Shown piece by piece: positions 58,018 to 64,000 of a DNA stretch of 64,000 nt; the stretch's first letter is position 1; each line of letters starts with the position of its first letter. The position numbers and the translations under genes were made by a program. The DNA lies in contig NC_084938.1 in the NCBI RefSeq assembly GCF_958298935.1, positions 9,741,501 through 9,805,500 on the forward strand, in the 5' to 3' direction. The notes under the pieces were generated by a model. The model saw nothing but the letters and a program-made list of their open reading frames with translations, did no database searches and was not told the DNA's origin. Origin of the DNA: Phragmites australis (Eukaryota > Streptophyta > Magnoliopsida > Poales > Poaceae).

Positions 58018-58722
58018 AAACTTCAAAATTAGATACCGTGATTATATTTATCAAATAGATAATATATTATCATATTTATAATTTTAGTATTCATATTCGA
58101 CACTTATCTACTGGAAACTTATTTTTTACACCGTACGTTGCAAAACGTAGGTCTTGTCGTATTCGATACACGATGTACTGAATATATACTACAGTAATCA
58201 GGTGTATTCACGCACCTCGTATGTCGAATATGGCTTATACCGGCTAAGAACACTTTGATACTACCATTTTATACCGGAAACCTCATGTGCCGGTACAGAT
58301 CATATTCGGCATCTTATGTAACGAATACACCTGATTTTTGACATTGTCATATTCGGCACCTCATATGTCAAAAATCAGGTGTATTCGTCACATAAGGTGC
58401 CGAATATGATCTGTACCGGCACATGAGGTTTCCGGTATAAAATGGTAGTATCAAAGTGTTCTTAGCTGGTATAAGCCATATTCGACATACGAGGTGCCGA
58501 ATACGACACTGTACCTCATATATCAAATACATCTGATTTTTAGCATATGAGGTGGCACTTCATATGCTGAATATGATCAGACTTGTGTTTTTTGGACATA
58601 CGATGTAACGAAAGTAAGATTTTTGTAAATAAAGTGTCAAATGCAGATGCTAAAATTGTAAATATGATGATATATTATCTATTTTAATAAATACGGTTAC
58701 GTATGTTGTCTAATTTTAGATT
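58018..58722. mobile_element. foldback element, about 700 bp, with near-perfect central hairpin
   Basis: The outer arms pair AATTAGATA...GATAATATATTATCAT...AATTTTAG with its inverted counterpart at about 58640-58722. The inner arms 58212-58344 and 58365-58497 are 133 bases each with 3 mismatches and no gaps, separated by 20 bases. The arms hold repeated ATTCGGCACCT/GTGCCGAAT words. No coding frame. Superfamily not assigned. Confidence 0.85.
58212..58497. repeat. 133-bp inverted repeat with 20-bp loop
   Basis: Left arm GCACCTCGTATGTCGAATAT to TTTTTGACAT; the right arm is its reverse complement with 3 substitutions. A transcript would form a long RNA hairpin. Confidence 0.95.
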
Positions 58723-59534
58723 TTACCCTCACTTCCCTATTCTACAGGCTCAACTCGGTTCATAGGTGGGAATAAGAAAGGCTTGGCTCGGTCACTAGCT
58801 TTGATATCTCCGTATGCGGACAAGTGCCACCTATTCCGATAGAGAGATGGACGCTAGCCAGAGCTAGAAAATAGTTGTAAGCTATAAAATCGTTGCGGGA
58901 GAAAATTTGCAAAAACATACGTTTGAAATTTAACATTTGCCTTTTTCTTCCCGAAACAAACTCAGCCAACCCGCCCACCTCTCTCTCTCTCCGTGTCTCA
59001 CTCGTGTGAGGAGCGGTCTTCGTCCTCCTCTCTCCTCACCTACCATACCAGGGCTGGAGCCTGCAGCCCCGCCAGACAAGATTCCGAAGCAGACACCTGT
59101 CCCCAATCGCTCTCCCGGCACCACCACCCCCACCAGACCAGAACAGAGGAGCTTGCTCTGCTCTGTGCTATGCTCGGCTCACCTCACCCACCAAACCAAA
59201 AGCTATCCTCCCTCCTACCCCACCCTCCTCCACAACGAGAAAAAGGAAAGGAACCTCAGATTCACAACGGTAAAGCCTTCAACATGCTGTCCCTTGTAGC
59301 CCACTCCTCTTAATCCCACCCAGGCCGGCTCAGAGCATTCTGAGATTGAGTGCAACACAAGGCAGGAGCGGAGCAGAGCAGAGCAGGGAAGGAATTTGGA
59401 AGGGGGCAGTCCGCAGAGCAATACCAGAGACAGAGTCACAGAGCACCCGGAGGGGGTGCCTCCAAACGCAAACAACCAAGCCCGGAGCACTACTGCACGA
59501 CGCCAGAGCAGAGCACAAAAGAATCGCTGCAAGA
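58723..59534 (+). promoter_or_regulatory. promoter region and 5' leader of the reticulon gene
   Basis: A (CT)n stretch at 58978-58992 and CT/CA-rich sequence through 59240 resemble grass promoter and leader sequence. A purine-rich GGAGCGGAGCAGAGCAGAGC block lies at 59366-59390. No clear TATA box near the ATG. Confidence 0.5.
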
Positions 59535-62446
59535 ATGCAGCAAGGGAGCGCGGCTGGTAGTACTACGGCCGGTGGACGGAGGCGCGTGTCGGCGCAGTCC
59601 ACGAGGAGCGTCGGCGCGGCGGGGGCGTCCGTGTGGGAGGCGCGGATGAAGATGGACGAGGTCAAAGGCGGCGTCAAGGTCTTCAGCGCCGGCGCCGGCG
59701 ACGAGCCAGCCGACGAGGAGGGGATGCGGGTGTACCGCCGCCTGCGCCGCAACCAGAGCGAGGGCGGCGCCAGCGCCGGCGGGGCCACCGCGGCGGCGAA
59801 GAAGAGGCGGAGCTGGAAGGCGTCCGAGCCGGTCACCGCGATCGGGGAGCTGCGCAAGTCTCGGTCCGACGCCGCCGCCGCGGCGGTCACGGTGACCACC
59901 GGGGTGGTTACGAGGCGGGCCGTGGCGAGGGTCACCACGCCGGAGAAGATGGTGGCGGTTGCGGCCGCAGCCGGCGAGGTGAAGGAGGTGGTGGTGGTCG
60001 AGGTGGGCAAGGCGCCACTGGAGGAATCCAAGAACGTGGTGGAAGAAGCAGAGGAGTTGGACGACGACGAAAAGGAATTGGACGAGGAGCTGGAGACAGA
60101 GGAGGAGGAGGAGAAGGAGATGGTGGATCAAGATCACATGGCCATTGATGAGGAAGAATCTGCTCTGCACCAAGGTAAGGAAATAGTAGTTCTCCCACTG
60201 TCGTTGTCAGATTCATTTCTCGATGTGCTAGTATGATTGTGTGTTAATTTGGTGCCACGTTGCAGTGGACGACGACCAAGATCTTGAGCCACCGACAAAA
60301 GGTGAGAGAAATTCTGCCAAATTTTTTTTTTCATTTTCTCTTCTTTTCTTCATCCTTTAGGTTGTTGTTCTTGTATTGTAATTGTGTGTGTTCATGTAGT
60401 AGGGATTAAGCCATCGCCACTGCAAGATGAAACAGCGGCTAATCCAGAGACGGTGAAACAGCCTTCAGGTGAAATTCTTCTCTTTTCTATTTCGTCACTT
60501 TTGCATTCTTGGCTGCAATGAAGTCAACATTGCCTGTTCTTGATTTTCGGATCTTGAATAATCCAGAGAAGAAATCAGCCGCCGCGGCGATCGATCTCCG
60601 AGCAATCATCCCAGAGCCCATGACCCCTCCTCCAGGTGAATTCCTCTTCCTCGGTGTGCAAAACTTGCGCTAATTCTGGCCAAATTTTGTCTCACATCAC
60701 CTACTGGCTACTACTCCGATCTACTTAAAATGCAGTGGAGAAGAAGCCGACACCGATAATAGTTCACCCCATGACGAACTTCGAGCTGGCAAAACCTTCT
60801 CCAGGTAACTTTGATTCAAAGTTTTAAACAATATAATGTCGTCCAGATGCAATTTTAGCATTCCCCTAATTGTGGTCACTTCAGTTATGTACTTTCTTGG
60901 TTTATTCAGAGAAGAAAGCTTTGCCGGCAACCGGTCGCCGGATTCCTAAGCAAGAGCCTGTCAGCACTCCTCCCGGTGAGTAGCATTTACCTGTTTGTTC
61001 TTAGTTCTTGGTCTTCTTGTTTTGTTATTTTTCAATTAATTGAAGTTTTTTTTTTCTTGTCTTGAAGTTGAAGAGGAGTATGAGGAGATTCAGGGCAGGC
61101 CATCTGCACCCAGCAGAAGCCATGCAAGGATGCAGAATATTGGTAATGTTTAGTTGCTTTGAAGATAATTAATTTGACAAATGTTTTATTTAAGAACACA
61201 ACCAATTTGATGTGTTAGTTCATGAACTTAAAATTGATTTGCTCTTCTCCATTTTTCCCCTTGTTTTTTTCCAGTGGATTTGGTGATGTGGAGGGATGTG
61301 TCAAAGTCTGCACTTGTGTTTGGATTGGGAACTTTCTTACTGATCTCCTCCTCTTATGCCAAAGACCTGAATTTCAAGTAATTTACTCTTCAGTAGTTTA
61401 TTTTCAAGACTAACACTCTTCAATATTTATTTACTGCACTGTTACTGCGAAGTTAACCAATTACCCAACGCTCCCTGTAAATATTTCTGAATTCTACAGC
61501 ACAATTACGGCAGCTTCATATGCAGGCCTGATCTACCTTGGCCTAAGGTTCCTGAGCAAGTCCATCCTCAACAGGTAGGTACCTAAAATTTCTTCCAATA
61601 ACCTACCTGCATTGCATAATCATGCACAAAAACATGCAAAATAAATCATTTCACTATTCACCATTGTGGTAAGATGAAAAATGCAGGGGTGAAAGTGTTG
61701 ACTGCGATGATGAGAGAATTGGTGAGAGGTGCTACCTGGTTGGGGAGGAGGAGGCCATCTGGCTGCTGAGGCTGGTGCTGCCTTACGTCAATGAGGTGCT
61801 GCTGAATTTAAGGTCTCTCTTCTCCGGCGAGCCTGCAACCACCATCAAGGTAAAAACCAAGAAAGATATCGTCTGCTCCAGTGAATATTAGGCAAGAAAA
61901 AAAATCTGTACTGGTTCATAGTATCTGGGGTAGATGCACATATGGACATCTCTCTGGATTTGTACTGACAGAGGGACACATGTGTTCTGATCTGCAGCTG
62001 GCACTGCTGCTGTTTGCAATGGCCCGGTGCGGGAACTTTGTCACCCTCTGGACCCTGGCCAAACTGGGTAAGTACCCCTGGAACAGACCATACATGTACT
62101 ACCATCTATCATCTATGTACATTATTATGTCTCTTATCTGTATTTTTTTGCTTCGTCCAACAAGAATTTAAAAAAGAATTGAGGTTGTGAAATCATCATA
62201 GCCATAGGTAAAAGCTGAAGAGAATTTGTCACAGCCATGATGCAGTAAAACTTAGCTTTAACCGTCCATATGTATGTTGGGACCAGAGGCGTCAGGAACT
62301 TTACATGTACAGCTAAAGGTGCAGGGAGAACAACTGCAGTCACTGACTTTTTGTGCCTTTGATCTGGGCTGTGTCTGCAGTGTTCTTTGGGGTCTTCATC
62401 ATCCCGAAGGTGTGCTCCTCTTACTCCACGCAGCTGGCAAGATACG
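59535..62446 (+). CDS. RTNLB: reticulon-like protein, RTNLB family with long N-terminus; 12 exons visible, 3' end outside window
   Basis: Exons: 59535-60174, 60266-60301, 60400-60468, 60567-60635, 60736-60804, 60910-60975, 61068-61142, 61275-61377, 61500-61574, 61687-61849, 61998-62067, 62381-62446; 1501 nt, all GT-AG, frame continuous. Residues 1-213 are basic/Ala-rich with a Glu/Asp-rich block (about 170-197). Exons 2-7 encode short Pro-rich linkers. The reticulon homology domain starts at about residue 342: VDLVMWRDVSKSALVFGLGT, FLLISSS hairpin, YLGLRFLSKSILNR, EEAIWLLRLVLPYVNEVLLN, LALLLFAMARCGNFVTLWTL and VFFGVFIIPKVCSSY. Its paired membrane hairpins insert in the ER and bend tubules. 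Resembles Arabidopsis RTNLB17/18/21 (from memory). The last exon(s) lie beyond 64000. No defects, so probably functional. Confidence 0.92.
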
Positions 62447-63120
62447 GTAAGTGAAACCTCTCCATCGTATCTCTAATCTTCACTACATTAAAGGTGCTAT
62501 GAACAAAAAAAAAACAACATGAATAAGAACACTCAACACCGAACCCAATCACTGAACAGTGGACCCACTGAATTTCCAGCACCGTCTGGACCCACTCGTC
62601 AGCGATTAGCATTTTCTTGCCGCGTTTTCGCCTCCATAGCTGCTTTGTTTTTAGAATTGTGGTGTTGGATCCAAGTTTCTCCTCTGTAACAGTGGTAGAC
62701 TTTTTTTTTTACTTTTACTGGTCCCCAAGGCACTTGAGCATGTGCATAGGTGGTGTCCAGGTAATTATGAACAAGGTAAATTGTGGAGCAGGGTACTAGA
62801 ATTTTATGAAACTTAGGCACATAGGTATGCGGGATAGCACACATACGTACGCACTGGTACGTACTAAAAAAGTACACAATTTTTTTACCAGAATTTTATA
62901 AAAGTTAGGTACGTAGAGCATCTCTAACCTTTGCCAGTTATAATTTGCCATGTTAAGTCACCTTTAGATAGCACAAAAGACTACCTCTCCAATAATCCAA
63001 CTTTAACACATTGCCCAAAACACTGTAGGTCCCGCATTTCAGCGTTATTCTACTATTGTCCATTCCCTCCCACTTCACCCTCGCTCTCTTCCCCACCACA
63101 ACTCCCCGACCTTGAGAATG
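62447..63120 (+). other. last visible reticulon intron, first part
   Basis: Starts with the donor GTAAGTGA. No continuation exon for the expected post-ARYG segment was seen before the window end, so the intron exceeds 1.5 kb or the remaining exons are off-window. Confidence 0.6.
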
Positions 63121-63420
63121 GGCTGATAGTCTAGTGGTGGGAGCATTAGTGTTTGCTCTCAACCACCCGCATTCGATCCTCGGGATCGATCGATGTCTCA
63201 CCATGGTCTGCTTTTGATAATAATTTTTCGAATTGCCTCGAGCGCATGTGAACTATAATGGGAGAGTGACGTACACGTCGCTTATGGAACCTAAGGCTTT
63301 GTGAATCTCTTCAATAAACGTGTGTAAGTATATGTTATAGATCTAGCATGCGTCTTAAGGTGTGTGTGAGTGTACGTGTATAGAAATTAGTGTGCGTTTA
63401 GATATGCGTTTAAATACTAC
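63121..63420 (+). mobile_element. tRNA-derived SINE in reticulon intron
   Basis: The head GGCTGATAGTCTAGTGGTGG has an A-box (TAGTCTAGTGGT, 63127-63138) and a B-box-like CATTCGATCC (63170-63179). The tail is TG-rich (GTGTGTGTGAGTGTACGTG, about 63361-63380), as in some grass SINE families. Not a tRNA gene: no acceptor pairing. End and target duplication not fixed. Confidence 0.65.
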
Positions 63421-64000
63421 ATCTTATAGCAAGTGTTGAGGTTTAAATTAGTGGCTAGATCTGGCTGGATCAGAGCTGCGGGCACGACCTCTCCCTCTCC
63501 TGCCCACCACACTGGTCGTCACGACACCTCCGCCCAAGCAAGCAGTTGGTCCGCCTACGCCACGCGTTCCCTGCGGCCGATGACGGCGACAAGGAAGATG
63601 GTTGTTTCCCTGCTCCATTACGCACTCTCGCCCACCCCTTCCTTCCACGGGCATCGGCCGACGAGGGAACCCTCGAGCTCCGACTGAATCCGTCGGGATC
63701 TAAGCCCCACCGCTGCTGACCTCCCTCCAGGCTCTCCCCCTCAGCCCCTCCTACTCAAGCGCCTCCCCTCTCTCTAGTAGGATGCGAGCCTCAGCCTCAG
63801 CCGCAACCTCCTTTGCCCGCTGTTGTTGTAGCTCGTCGTGATGCAGATCGAAATCTAAACCATGCCTGACGGGATTCGACTGGCTGCTATCATCTTGGCC
63901 TCCCTCGTCGACTGCCATCGTATCCCTCTCCCCCTCGGGCCACCTCCTCTCCCTTCACCGCTCATTGGTCTCATAGGAAGAAGCAATTTCTACAAGATCA
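63421..64000. other. GC-rich tail of the window, nothing recognised
   Basis: Pyrimidine-rich, CTCC-repeated sequence with short frames (84 codons at 63433) lacking conserved residues. May be intron of the reticulon gene or the start of another element. Confidence 0.4.

Noticed and set aside
59346..59534. Upstream extension of the reticulon frame
   Set aside because: The frame is open upstream but begins at TTG; the first ATG in frame is 59535.
59490..60173. 227-codon minus frame and 171-codon plus frame over reticulon exon 1
   Set aside because: Shadows of the GC-rich, repetitive first exon.
63121..63194. Functional tRNA gene
   Set aside because: No acceptor stem and a SINE-like tail follows.

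Overview
The window is nuclear DNA of a grass (Poaceae; a panicoid is most likely, by inference). The evidence is GT-AG spliced genes with GC-rich coding exons, a Yellow Stripe-Like transporter, a long plant reticulon, and layered copia, gypsy, LINE, CACTA, Helitron, SINE and MITE insertions of kinds known from grasses. No bacterial or organellar gene organisation is visible. Two host genes look functional: a complete four-exon YSL gene (18489-20884) and a multi-exon RTNLB gene (from 59535, at least 12 coding exons, running off the right edge). Two host-gene relics are also present: the tail of a DUF2828 gene (17416-17637) and a piece of a nepenthesin-type aspartic protease gene (about 57200-57960).

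Layout. 1-5093: a Tork-type copia element on the minus strand, inserted in a LINE (5094-7049), which abuts a decayed copia gag/protease/integrase fragment with its leader and 5' LTR (7131 to about 11200). That LTR region holds a 101-bp tRNA-derived insertion with perfect 14-bp target duplications. 11860-14105: AT microsatellites, a MITE, a tandem duplication and a 773-bp CACTA element inside the second copy. 15585-17385: remains of a Tnp2-type CACTA transposase and its subterminal repeats. 17416-20884: DUF2828 relic and YSL gene. 22221-26986: a young, nearly complete Ale/Retrofit-type copia element (two 182-bp LTRs, 5 differences, 5-bp target duplication). 28655-33341: copia relics, an unclassified three-copy repeat and two MITEs filling the gap of an inverted repeat.

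34303-49401 is best read as one old Ty3/gypsy Tat element on the minus strand, carrying an extra open reading frame on the opposite strand. It is split by a gag-only SIRE/Maximus-like element (36011-42053) and by another LTR (to 43914). A second copy of the gag-only family (50560-52735) abuts a Helitron replicase fragment (52735-54101). 54983-56510 holds three independent tandem duplications. 58018-58722 is a foldback element with a 133-bp, about 98% identical hairpin. The right end is the reticulon gene, with a SINE in its last visible intron.

How it fits together: the transposable elements explain most of the window, and nesting order gives relative ages. The YSL protein should move metal-nicotianamine or phytosiderophore complexes across a membrane. 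The reticulon should shape tubular ER. There is no sign that the two genes are functionally linked. The most unusual observations are the run of phase-1 mini-exons in the reticulon gene, the near-perfect 133-bp hairpin, the opposite-strand ORF with its own TATA box in the Tat element, the pol-less SIRE-like family present twice, and a regular array of 17-bp palindromes inside its LTR.
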